This document shows positions 21,975-29,403 of a stretch of 33,135 nt of DNA, in pieces. Under the pieces are notes generated by a model. It was not told the origin of the DNA. It saw only the letters and a program-made list of their open reading frames with translations, and did no database searches. This DNA comes from a virus: positions 1 to 33,135 of IMG/VR virus record IMGVR_UViG_3300045997_000244; one strand, written 5' to 3'. The position numbers and the translations under genes are program-made. The first letter of the stretch is position 1. Each line of letters begins with the position of its first letter.

Positions 21975-22180
21975 ACGGCTACCCGGGCATTGACCTGGTT
22001 AATGACTCGGATAGCCGTCAAAGAGAAACATCCAACTTTATCCGGCGGGCAGATGCACTCATAAGTTTCTTTTTGCACATACCCTTCCCGGAGGAGTTGG
22101 ATGACGAAAAATGGATGGAAAAATACAGGCAGGTCGAATGGCTTGCCGATAAAGGTTTACTAGGGGTGAAAATAAAATGA
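21621..22180 (+). CDS. Tail assembly chaperone, -1 frameshift extended product
   Basis: A -1 shift on AAAAAAC at 21962-21968 continues with codon CTT at 21968 and stays open to TGA at 22178-22180. This adds 70 residues (start LIDGYPGIDLVNDS, end LADKGLLGVKIK) to 116 upstream residues, giving 186 aa. The extension ends in an ATGA overlap with the next gene, which shows this frame is genuine coding sequence. It lacks its own good start. In lambda the T extension binds the tube protein while the common part binds the tape measure. Confidence 0.85.
21962..22019 (+). promoter_or_regulatory. -1 programmed ribosomal frameshift signal
   Basis: Slippery heptamer A AAA AAC at 21962-21968 is in the correct zero-frame phase (ATA AAA AAC). 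A 5-base spacer TTATA follows. Then GACGGCTA (21974-21981) pairs with TAGCCGTC (22012-22019), 8 bp perfect. After one C/A mismatch, CCGGG (21983-21987) pairs with CTCGG (22006-22010) with one G-U. The loop is about 18 bases. Confidence 0.88.
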
Positions 22181-22770
22181 GTAGAATTACAATAAACCAA
22201 ATAATAGCACGATATGCAGCCGGTTTCGGTTACGTTGCCGCCAATGCAGTTGTGATGGGTTTCAAACCCTGGGAAAATGTAAACATACCCATCTACAAAT
22301 CCGACGATTCCAACTTTGCCAATGTTACCTTCAAAAACCAAAAGAGCGGGAATACCTACTCTTTTGGTTTACCATTTGGCTATAGTAGTGAATATATGGC
22401 GCCTCCCATAATGGTAACTTTCAGCCGGGAAAAAAATGTTGTACGCACTCCAATTGATCGCAGCGAGGTAGAAGTAATAGAATACTTCGGTCTAAAGCCT
22501 TATGATATAAAAATACAGGGTATTGTAATTGATAACGAGGAGCATCTTTACCCGCAGACTTTAAGCCGGAAAATAAGTGAAATGTTTGCCGAATCTGGAA
22601 CCTTCCAGGTGTCGGGTGACTTATTCGCCGATGAGGGGATCACCGAAATTTTCTTTGTTGGTGGTTTTGAAAAAAGCTTTGTGGAAGGTTATGCCGATAC
22701 CATTAAGTTTTCAATTAGCGCCATAAGCACCATGCCGGTTGAAGTACGTGTAACTAACAACAAAAGTTAA
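22177..22770 (+). CDS. Phage tail/baseplate protein (DUF6046-like)
   Basis: This 197-aa protein has a beta-rich middle (SGNTYSFGLPFGYSSEYMAPPIMVTFSREKNVV) and a typical VIEYFGLKPYDIKIQGIVID segment, then KISEMFAESGTFQVSGDLFADEGITEIFFV. This resembles the DUF6046 proteins of Bacteroides phages, found between the tail chaperone and hub. The start is coupled by ATGA to the frameshifted chaperone. In other phages this slot follows the tape measure and holds a LysM-like or initiator protein that joins tube and hub. Confidence 0.65.
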   Translation: MSRITINQIIARYAAGFGYVAANAVVMGFKPWENVNIPIYKSDDSNFANVTFKNQKSGNTYSFGLPFGYSSEYMAPPIMVTFSREKNVVRTPIDRSEVEVIEYFGLKPYDIKIQGIVIDNEEHLYPQTLSRKISEMFAESGTFQVSGDLFADEGITEIFFVGGFEKSFVEGYADTIKFSISAISTMPVEVRVTNNKS

Positions 22771-22774
22771 GGCT

Positions 22775-23749
22775 ATGTACTACGAACCCTGTGCCCGTGT
22801 AACAATAAGTACTGCCAATGGCTCACTTATATTCGATTCTGTTAATAAAATTGAGATCGATGAGAGTGTTAAAGAACTTGGCAATAAGGCTACAGTAACT
22901 GTTCCCCGCAATTATAAAGAAATAAACGGGGTTAGCATATTGAGCCTTTTAAAATCGGGCGCCACCGTGGACATTGAACTTGGTAACGATGGTCAGTATT
23001 TTCCTGAATTCAGCGGTTACCTGGACGAAATTGAAAGCGATGCACCACTAGTTCTGCACATCGATGATAAGTTTTACCCATGGAAGCGCAACAACCTTAG
23101 GAAAACGCTAACAAATGCTACCCTTAAGGATATTTTACATTTTGCATTTCCTACTCTTACAATTGATTGCCCGGCTGTAAAGGTTGGTACGTTTCCGATC
23201 GGAAACGTAAGCAGTTACCAGGTACTTTTAAAACTTAACGAAGAGCTGGGATTTTACAGCCGTTTACATGATAAAACGCTATCATGTCTGTGGCCTTTCA
23301 AAATCAGTACCGGTATGTCGGGCATCATGCACACCTACGAATTTTACACGCCAACGATTAAAAAGAACAGTCTTAAATACCACCGGCGGGAAGATGTTAA
23401 AGTACGTGTACGCATTACCAGTACAGACAGGGCAGGTAAAAAGATAAAATATGAAGTTGGCGCCAAAGAAGGGGAAGGCAGTTTATATACAATGAACCTT
23501 CCGAATGGTTTAAGCATGGCCCAACTTAAAGAATACGGTGATAGTTGGTACAATAAACTTTCATTCAACGGTTATTCCGGTAATATCACCGGTTTTGGAA
23601 CTCCACGCACGCATGCGGGTGATACTCTCAAAATTGTAGACTCTCAGGAACCGGACAGGGAAGGCAATTTCCTGATTGATTCTGTAAAAATTATATACGA
23701 CCTAACGCAAGGTTTTGAGCGTGAAAATAATTTAAGTTTTAAAGTATGA
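22775..23749 (+). CDS. Baseplate hub protein (Mu gp44/P2 gpD-like)
   Basis: This 324-aa protein has beta-rich N-terminal domains (ARVTISTANGSLIFDSVNKIEIDESVKELGNKATVTVPRNY, SGATVDIELGNDGQY) of the hub type. A central domain (TNATLKDILHFAFP, SSYQVLLKLNEELGFYSRLHDKTLSCLW) and the closing strand AGDTLKIVDSQEPDREGNFLIDSVKI are also visible. It is close in size to Mu gp44 (379 aa). It should form the trimeric hub that carries the spike encoded next, with which it overlaps by four bases (ATGA). Confidence 0.8.
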   Translation: MYYEPCARVTISTANGSLIFDSVNKIEIDESVKELGNKATVTVPRNYKEINGVSILSLLKSGATVDIELGNDGQYFPEFSGYLDEIESDAPLVLHIDDKFYPWKRNNLRKTLTNATLKDILHFAFPTLTIDCPAVKVGTFPIGNVSSYQVLLKLNEELGFYSRLHDKTLSCLWPFKISTGMSGIMHTYEFYTPTIKKNSLKYHRREDVKVRVRITSTDRAGKKIKYEVGAKEGEGSLYTMNLPNGLSMAQLKEYGDSWYNKLSFNGYSGNITGFGTPRTHAGDTLKIVDSQEPDREGNFLIDSVKIIYDLTQGFERENNLSFKV

Positions 23750-24315
23750 GTCTCGAAAACGAAATGGCAAAGGCTATAAGGTTTGCAATACGCAAGGGAA
23801 TACCTGTTATTGTTACTGAAGGCAATGTAACCGCAGTGGATAAGGATAAACATACATGTGATGTGGATCGACCCGATTTACCCGATTTGCCCGCTGTTCG
23901 GTTAAATGCAACGCTCGACCCCGGGAATGACATTATTACTGTATTTCCAAAAGTTGGAAGCAAGGTTCTTTGCATACTGGTAGAAAATCAACCGGCAGAT
24001 GCTTTTATGCTCACTGCAACTGACATTGAGGAAATATCTGTAAAAATTGGAGATATGACAATACTTGTAAACAAAGATAATATCCAGTTCAATGATGGCC
24101 AGCTTGGCGGAATGGTAAAGGCCAAAGAGCTTAAAACGCAGATTGATAAAAATACTGAAGTACTTAAAGCATTACTCCAGATTTTAACCGGGACTACAAT
24201 TAACGAACCTGGTAATGGCGCTCCTTCAGCATTACAATTAGCATTATCGGCAGTATTGGCAGGAAAGCAAACAGCAGACCTGAGTAGTATTGAAAACTCT
24301 AAAATAAAACACTGA
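23746..24315 (+). CDS. Baseplate spike protein (Mu gp45/gpV-like)
   Basis: This 189-aa protein starts with a short helix, then an OB-fold domain (VIVTEGNVTAVDKDKHTCDVDRPDLPDLPAVRLNA, ITVFPKVGSKVLCILVENQPADAFML). A repetitive beta stem follows (EEISVKIGDMTILVNKDNIQFNDGQLGGMV), which is the spike shaft, and then a helical C-terminus. gp45/gpV trimers pierce the outer membrane. The length agrees with Mu gp45 (about 198 aa). The C-terminal helix after the spike is not part of the minimal family and may serve another contact. Confidence 0.8.
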   Translation: MSLENEMAKAIRFAIRKGIPVIVTEGNVTAVDKDKHTCDVDRPDLPDLPAVRLNATLDPGNDIITVFPKVGSKVLCILVENQPADAFMLTATDIEEISVKIGDMTILVNKDNIQFNDGQLGGMVKAKELKTQIDKNTEVLKALLQILTGTTINEPGNGAPSALQLALSAVLAGKQTADLSSIENSKIKH

Positions 24316-24635
24316 TGGCAAAGTCAACACGCACCGATTTTTTAAATGACGATGATGGCGATATGCTAATAAACGATGGTGATTTTGTATCAGGGTTAAG
24401 TGACGATAAGCATGTTAGTGATATACTGTCAGCAAACAAGGGCTTTTATCGTCAATATCCAACTTTGGGCGCCGGAATTTTGCGGTTCCTGAAAAAACAG
24501 GATAACAACCTGGCAGAAATGAAAAGAGAGATTCAGGTGAACTTACAAAGCGATGGTTACAAAATAAACGATTTAACCATCACCAAAGAGGGGATCATGA
24601 ACCTTGACTATGAACCAAATTACAATAACGTTTAA
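24315..24635 (+). CDS. Baseplate wedge protein (Mu gp46/gp25-like)
   Basis: In this 106-aa protein, the sequence TDFLNDDDGDMLINDGDFVSGLSDDKHVSDILSANKGFYRQYPTLGAGI has the 'd.l...GDl.l..GDl......d..v..iL....Ge......G..l' rhythm of the Mu gp46 family. The end (IQVNLQSDGYKINDLTITKEGIMNLDY) is the usual second half. gp46/gpW proteins join baseplate wedges to the sheath initiator. The gene overlaps the spike stop by one base and is followed by the lysozyme gene. Confidence 0.75.
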   Translation: MAKSTRTDFLNDDDGDMLINDGDFVSGLSDDKHVSDILSANKGFYRQYPTLGAGILRFLKKQDNNLAEMKREIQVNLQSDGYKINDLTITKEGIMNLDYEPNYNNV

Positions 24636-24646
24636 ACCTTATTTAA

Positions 24647-25192
24647 ATGGAAGTTTTTCAGCATAATAATTTATTCGATAAACTGGTAAACATCGTTCTG
24701 GCTAATGAGGGTTGGGATCAGTTTACCAACCGGATTAACGATAAGGGAGGCGCCACAAAATACGGCATTTCCGACCGTAGAGACGGTGTTAAGGATGGAA
24801 TGGCCGATTTAAACCACGATGGTAAAGGCGACGTCAAAATACAGGACTTAACTATTAATCAGGCAAAGCAGATATACAAAGCAGATTATTACAATCCTCT
24901 TTGTCCGCAATATTTAAAATCCGATGAACTTATTTTAAACCTATTCGACTTTGGTGTAACATCCGGCCCTGGCACAGCAATAAAATTACTTCAGGAATTA
25001 TTGGGGGTTGAAAATGATGGTGCATTGGGGCCTGTTACAGCTGATAAGGTTAATAAATATCCTGGTAATTTGATTGGAGTTTACAAAGAGGCTCGCCGTA
25101 ATTTCTACCGGAATATTGTAAAAAACGATGCTACACAGGCCGAAAACCTGACCGGATGGATTAATAGAGTTAATCATTTAAAATTAAAATAG
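24647..25192 (+). CDS. GH108 lysozyme-type endolysin
   Basis: In this 181-aa protein the catalytic-site block is FDKLVNIVLANEGWDQF, with Glu21 as the expected catalytic acid in place of the usual EGG context. DKGGATKYGIS follows at 32-42, the hallmark of glycosyl hydrolase family 108. An insert DLNHDGKGDVKIQDL at 54-68 looks like a calcium-binding EF-hand loop. The C-terminal PG_binding_3-like part contains LILNLFDFGVTSGPGTAIKLLQELLGVENDGALGPVT. It cleaves peptidoglycan for lysis. No signal peptide is present, so it needs the holin encoded downstream. A baseplate-borne lysozyme role is less likely. Confidence 0.88.
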   Translation: MEVFQHNNLFDKLVNIVLANEGWDQFTNRINDKGGATKYGISDRRDGVKDGMADLNHDGKGDVKIQDLTINQAKQIYKADYYNPLCPQYLKSDELILNLFDFGVTSGPGTAIKLLQELLGVENDGALGPVTADKVNKYPGNLIGVYKEARRNFYRNIVKNDATQAENLTGWINRVNHLKLK

Positions 25193-25196
25193 GAGG
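25191..25196 (+). promoter_or_regulatory. Full Shine-Dalgarno before the holin gene
   Basis: AGGAGG sits seven bases before the ATG at 25204 and overlaps the endolysin stop codon. Consensus sites like this are not seen before most other genes here, as is usual in Bacteroidota. It supports ATG 25204 over the in-frame TTG at 25198. Confidence 0.75.
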
Positions 25197-25203
25197 ATTG
25201 AAA

Positions 25204-25461
25204 ATGAAAGATTTAACTAAAATCAATAAGATTGCGATGTTCATTCTCGCAGGTATAATTGTTGTCGGTTTTTTTGTACTGATGTACATACTTTTGTATC
25301 AGCATATACCACAGGAAAATATTAACACCGCTAATCTGGCAGTGGGAGCTTTAATAGGTTCATTCACAACCATAGTCGGTTATTTTTTTGGCTCTTCTAC
25401 CGGAAGCGCTGAAAAAACTCAGTTGCTTGGCAAATCAACCCCTGAAACCCCTGCACAATGA
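25204..25461 (+). CDS. Holin-like protein with two membrane helices
   Basis: This 85-aa protein, counted from ATG 25204, has hydrophobic helices at 11-32 (AMFILAGIIVVGFFVLMYILLY) and 44-63 (NLAVGALIGSFTTIVGYFFG). A short basic N-terminus precedes them and a hydrophilic tail (SAEKTQLLGKSTPETPAQ) follows. Size, topology and position immediately after the endolysin indicate a class II holin that opens the inner membrane for the endolysin. Its last four bases overlap the spanin-like gene (ATGA). Confidence 0.75.
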   Translation: MKDLTKINKIAMFILAGIIVVGFFVLMYILLYQHIPQENINTANLAVGALIGSFTTIVGYFFGSSTGSAEKTQLLGKSTPETPAQ

Positions 25462-26045
25462 AAATCTGGATTATTGCAATAGTTACACTTACTATAATGG
25501 CAATAGCCGGATTTGCCGGGTATACGATAGCCAATAAAAAATATTCTGCCAGGTTGGATAGGGCACAAACTAATTTTAACTCAATGGTTTTGGGTATTCG
25601 TTATTCATTGGACTCGATGCGAACCGACACAAGAGCCATGAAAATGACTCAGTACGAATTAAAACAAAGTTTCCCGGGATTCAAGGAGGAACTTAAACAG
25701 GAATTTGGAATTGAACTCAGGCGCGCCAAATTCCTGATGAACACACAAACGGAATATAACAAGGAATTTAAGGTGTTTGTAAGAGATTCATTTCAAAGCA
25801 AAGAAGCTGAATACGCTATCTACCAAGATAAATGGAATTCTTTTAAATGGTTAAAACCAATTGGCGCCGATACAGCAACCGTAAACATTCATATTAAAGA
25901 TAGTGCGTTTGCAGTACTTCACAGGGTGCCGCGCTCATTTTCGGAGTGGTGGCACGGTCAACCTAAGAAATATGATTTAACGATTAAGAACTATAACCCG
26001 AATTCAATAATCAGTTACCAGAGACTTATTCAATTAACGCGTTAA
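25458..26045 (+). CDS. Spanin-like inner-membrane protein (DUF6549-like)
   Basis: This 195-aa protein has an N-terminal membrane anchor at 3-24 (IWIIAIVTLTIMAIAGFAGYTI), then a charged periplasmic part (DRAQTNFNSM, LKQEFGIELRRAKFLMNTQ) and a beta-type C-terminus (DTATVNIHIKDSAFAVLH, WWHGQPKKYDLTIKNYNPN). Proteins of this look follow holins in Bacteroidota phages (DUF6549). An i-spanin role in outer-membrane disruption fits the lysis cassette but is inferred from position. No separate outer-membrane partner or nested lipoprotein frame was found. Confidence 0.6.
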   Translation: MKIWIIAIVTLTIMAIAGFAGYTIANKKYSARLDRAQTNFNSMVLGIRYSLDSMRTDTRAMKMTQYELKQSFPGFKEELKQEFGIELRRAKFLMNTQTEYNKEFKVFVRDSFQSKEAEYAIYQDKWNSFKWLKPIGADTATVNIHIKDSAFAVLHRVPRSFSEWWHGQPKKYDLTIKNYNPNSIISYQRLIQLTR

Positions 26046-26593
26046 TGAGTGAATTAATATCATACGAAGTAATAGTACAACGAGATCAAAGCTTGTGGGA
26101 CATAGCCATAGTGGAATATGGTTCCATTGAAGGGCTTTTTTCGTTAATTACTTTGAATGGGTTTGACTCATTGGATCAAGTTCCTGATCCCGGGGAAAAG
26201 ATCATTATTGATTCATCGCTGGTTTTTAAAAATAAGTTCGAAGACAGGAAAGTAACTGAGCAAAAGGTTACGAACTATGATGCTATTGTGCAACATGACC
26301 AAAGTATTTGGGACTTGGCAATACAGGAATATGGCTCTATTGAACAAATGTTTATCATGGTAAGCGATAATAAACTATTAAGCAGCCTGGATGTAATTCC
26401 AACACCTGGTGATAAGCTTTCAATACGCACTGATTTTGACGGTGATTACGCACTGATGAATTATTTTAGAAATAAACGCCAGGTGGCAACCAATGCCATT
26501 ATTGTTGATTTAAATGGTGTTGTAGTTACCGGAGTTTGGAGGGATGACGCATTGTGGGGAGACAATGCACCCTGGAGAGATAATCCAATTTAA
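26045..26593 (+). CDS. Tail protein with two LysM-like repeats and a Trp/Asp C-terminal tag
   Basis: In this 182-aa protein, residues 7-55 and 78-128 are tandem copies of a LysM-like module (IVQRDQSLWDIAIVEYGSIEG and IVQHDQSIWDLAIQEYGSIEQ, both ending in a P.PG.K.II strand). Similar modules (P2 gpX-like) join hub and tube. Residues 130-160 link to a C-terminal tag, VWRDDALWGDNAPWRDNPI, which is nearly repeated at the end of the next protein. The start overlaps the spanin-like stop by one base. It returns the operon from lysis to tail assembly. Confidence 0.7.
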   Translation: MSELISYEVIVQRDQSLWDIAIVEYGSIEGLFSLITLNGFDSLDQVPDPGEKIIIDSSLVFKNKFEDRKVTEQKVTNYDAIVQHDQSIWDLAIQEYGSIEQMFIMVSDNKLLSSLDVIPTPGDKLSIRTDFDGDYALMNYFRNKRQVATNAIIVDLNGVVVTGVWRDDALWGDNAPWRDNPI

Positions 26594-26603
26594 TTTAACT
26601 GAA

Positions 26604-27320
26604 ATGAGAAGTAATTATACAAAAAATAACAGCATTTATTTGCTAAACGGCATCGATCTGGCCACTTTAGGTATAACAGTTGAAGAGGCTGGAACCGGAT
26701 TTCTTACACTACCACCTCGCAATCCGGGTACACAAAATAATTTGCCCGGAATCGGCTTTCTACCAAGGAAACCACAGATTACTTTTAAAGTAAGCGGTGA
26801 CAATTATTTTGATTTACAGATTAAGATTAACATGCTGTACAATCAATTGAGTAAACCCGGTTTGCTTTATTTAAAAATAGCCGGTATACCTAAATTGTAC
26901 CTGGTATATGTAAATGATGAAGTAATTCCGGAACATTATTCTATTGATTCTGTGGGGTGTTCGGTTCATATTACTGTCAATTTTATAGAGCCATATCCAT
27001 TCACACGCCAGTTTTATACACAATTAGACGAAACCTTACAAGTTGAGTTTCAATTTAATTCAACAAAACCCGTAATAATTGACTGGGGTGATGGCACGTC
27101 CAGTATTGCGCCAATCGGTGAATCAATAGGTCACGAATACGATGAGAATGGTACCTATGCAATAGTTGTATATGGCGATATTGATGGCGTTAACTCAATT
27201 AGCCCCACAGGTGCAATTGATATCAATAGTTTATATTTTCCCGGTTCCGTAGGTATGGGTGTATGGAACGACGGGGCCTTGTGGGACGATGGCGCACCCT
27301 GGAGAGATTATCCAATTTAA
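26604..27320 (+). CDS. Dit-like tail protein with PKD domain and Trp/Asp C-terminal tag
   Basis: The ATG at 26604 is used because an upstream in-frame ATG at 26544 lies inside the previous gene. This gives 238 aa. Residues 10-140 (LNGIDLATLGITVEEAG, PPRNPGTQNN, FLPRKPQITFKVSGDN, VNFIEPYPFTRQF) resemble distal-tail/Dit-like beta proteins. Residues 155-200 form a PKD-like domain (VIIDWGDGTSS, GHEYDENGTYAIVVYG), and the last 19 residues repeat the tag of the preceding protein. It is probably a baseplate periphery or adhesion-support protein that holds fibres. The exact role is inferred. Confidence 0.6.
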   Translation: MRSNYTKNNSIYLLNGIDLATLGITVEEAGTGFLTLPPRNPGTQNNLPGIGFLPRKPQITFKVSGDNYFDLQIKINMLYNQLSKPGLLYLKIAGIPKLYLVYVNDEVIPEHYSIDSVGCSVHITVNFIEPYPFTRQFYTQLDETLQVEFQFNSTKPVIIDWGDGTSSIAPIGESIGHEYDENGTYAIVVYGDIDGVNSISPTGAIDINSLYFPGSVGMGVWNDGALWDDGAPWRDYPI

Positions 27321-27342
27321 TTCACTTAAAAATTAACATAAC

Positions 27343-29400
27343 ATGAAAAAACTTTTCTTTTTAGCAGCAATGCTGCTCACATTATCGGTATCAGGACAGC
27401 AACTTATTCAAAATGGTGAAACGGGTTTAGTTACCCGCAATAAGATAAATGGGAACTTTACCTATATCTATGGCCGTGCCCATACAATAACTGATTCCAT
27501 TATTGACCTTTATTCAATTTTTAATTCACATATTTTAAATTACAACCACGCTGATATTGCCTTAAACACAGCAGCAAGGCACAGTGCCGTAACTGTAGGA
27601 ACAGCAAATGGTTTAAGTTTAACCGGTCAACAATTAAATATGGGAACTGCATCCGGTTCCACAACCGGTTCATTAACCTCAACCGATTGGTCAAATTTTG
27701 ATAATAAAATTAGTTTCCCAGGCTTTGGAATCTCTCACAGTTTGGCTGCGTATGGGGATCATAATCACAGTGATACTTATGAGCCGCTTTTGGGTAATCC
27801 GGCGGCTGATGGATATATATTTAGTTCTAGTGTATCAGGTGGCAGATCATGGATACCTAATTTAGCAGATACAACAGCAGAGTGGGTATCACGGACTATT
27901 TATGTTTCTAAGCCAACAGACCCCCAAACGCCGGGCTCAGATGTAACTGGAACTGGAGGCAGTTTGGCCCCATTTGCTACTATTTTGAAGGCGTTGAAAA
28001 CTGTTAAGAGAACCATAATGTCACCAGCAGTAATCACATTGCAATTAGATTCTGGATCATTTGATTATGGTAATGCTGAAGCAAATGTCATTAATTCTAT
28101 TAACAATTTAAGTGGAGATAACTCACTTATCATAACAGGTCAAATAGCAAGAGTATCCACATATCCCGTATTAACATTGGTTCAAGACGGTTCTGATAAA
28201 ACTAAATTTACATGTTCAAATTATACATTCACAACTAATGAATTACAAGGTTTATGTTTATCAAATAGTGCAAATAGTCTTGTAGCTGGTATTGAATCGA
28301 ATACATCTACAGTAATTTATTCAATTGCGTATAATAATACCGCAAATTATATTGTTAGATTAAACTCTACTTTAAATAGTACTGGGGTAGGAGGTTTTCA
28401 ATTGAAACAAAATGCAGCGTCGGGTATTAGTACAGGATTTTGGAATGTAAAAATAAATTTAGATCCCATACCCGGTCTTTATTATATGTCAGGATTGCAA
28501 GTTAGAGGTTCTATTATTAATGCTTTAACTACATCATCATTAAATATTCAAACACAAAGTAATAGATATGTAAATTGGATGTATGTTATTTATAATAGAA
28601 ATATATCCGCAGATAATAAAATATGTATATCATCACTAGGAGAATTTTACATGTATAATGTTTTAATTAAAAATTCAAATGCTGCAAGGTATGGTGTTGG
28701 TGCAATAAAAGCATCTTATTTAATAGGATCGGAATTATGGGTTAGTGGATTTAAAACAGCATTTTCAAATTATTCTGAAGATACTTATTCACAAAATTTA
28801 GATTATTTAAAAGTAAGTAATTGCACTGAATTATATGAACAAACTACGTATGGGTTAAGAAATTCAAATATATATGCTTCAATTTTGTATTTAGATAATG
28901 TTGATTATTTAATTCTTACCCGTTATGCAAATTTACCTCTGAAAATGTCATTTCCTACAGTTTATAATTCACCAAATTTAGGAATATTTCATTCCAGTTC
29001 AGTATGTAAAGATATAGTTAATCCAACTAAAGGCACTCAGATTTATTTTCCTGTATCCTATCCAGAAAATGAACAAGCAGTATCTATATCTCTTGCAAAT
29101 AATGCTACAGATTCTATTTTTATTGGTAATAAATCTTATAACCGCACAATTGAACTAAAGGCAAATATAACACGAGGCACAAACTACCAATACAAGCGCA
29201 TTACTATTTTAAACTCAGGTACAACTTTGACCATGATTCAACAACCTGATTCAATTCAAACCGCTGATTTAGGGGTTAGAATAGATGGAGTATACTACTC
29301 AGGCACAGCAACTACCGCTGTAATTAAACTGAAATGGCATACTACCAATACAGGTACGGCAGCCACTTTCAAATACGATGCAATAAGACAAAACTATTAA
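27343..29400 (+). CDS. Large tail-fibre/receptor-binding protein with signal-like N-terminus
   Basis: In this 685-aa protein, residues 1-19 (MKKLFFLAAMLLTLSVSGQ) look like a Sec signal, which is unusual for a virion fibre. Residues 85-120 contain GLSLTGQQLNMGTASGSTTGSLTSTDWSNF-type phage fibre spacers. A region from about 185 to 590 looks like a long beta-helix (GTGGSLAPFATILKALKTV, many Asn/Ser/Thr strands). Its DNA, from about 28050 to 29150, is visibly richer in A/T and in TTA, ATA and AGA codons than its flanks. That points to an exchanged host-range domain. The last 90 residues return to normal composition. Confidence 0.7.
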   Translation: MKKLFFLAAMLLTLSVSGQQLIQNGETGLVTRNKINGNFTYIYGRAHTITDSIIDLYSIFNSHILNYNHADIALNTAARHSAVTVGTANGLSLTGQQLNMGTASGSTTGSLTSTDWSNFDNKISFPGFGISHSLAAYGDHNHSDTYEPLLGNPAADGYIFSSSVSGGRSWIPNLADTTAEWVSRTIYVSKPTDPQTPGSDVTGTGGSLAPFATILKALKTVKRTIMSPAVITLQLDSGSFDYGNAEANVINSINNLSGDNSLIITGQIARVSTYPVLTLVQDGSDKTKFTCSNYTFTTNELQGLCLSNSANSLVAGIESNTSTVIYSIAYNNTANYIVRLNSTLNSTGVGGFQLKQNAASGISTGFWNVKINLDPIPGLYYMSGLQVRGSIINALTTSSLNIQTQSNRYVNWMYVIYNRNISADNKICISSLGEFYMYNVLIKNSNAARYGVGAIKASYLIGSELWVSGFKTAFSNYSEDTYSQNLDYLKVSNCTELYEQTTYGLRNSNIYASILYLDNVDYLILTRYANLPLKMSFPTVYNSPNLGIFHSSSVCKDIVNPTKGTQIYFPVSYPENEQAVSISLANNATDSIFIGNKSYNRTIELKANITRGTNYQYKRITILNSGTTLTMIQQPDSIQTADLGVRIDGVYYSGTATTAVIKLKWHTTNTGTAATFKYDAIRQNY

Positions 29401-29403
29401 AAC

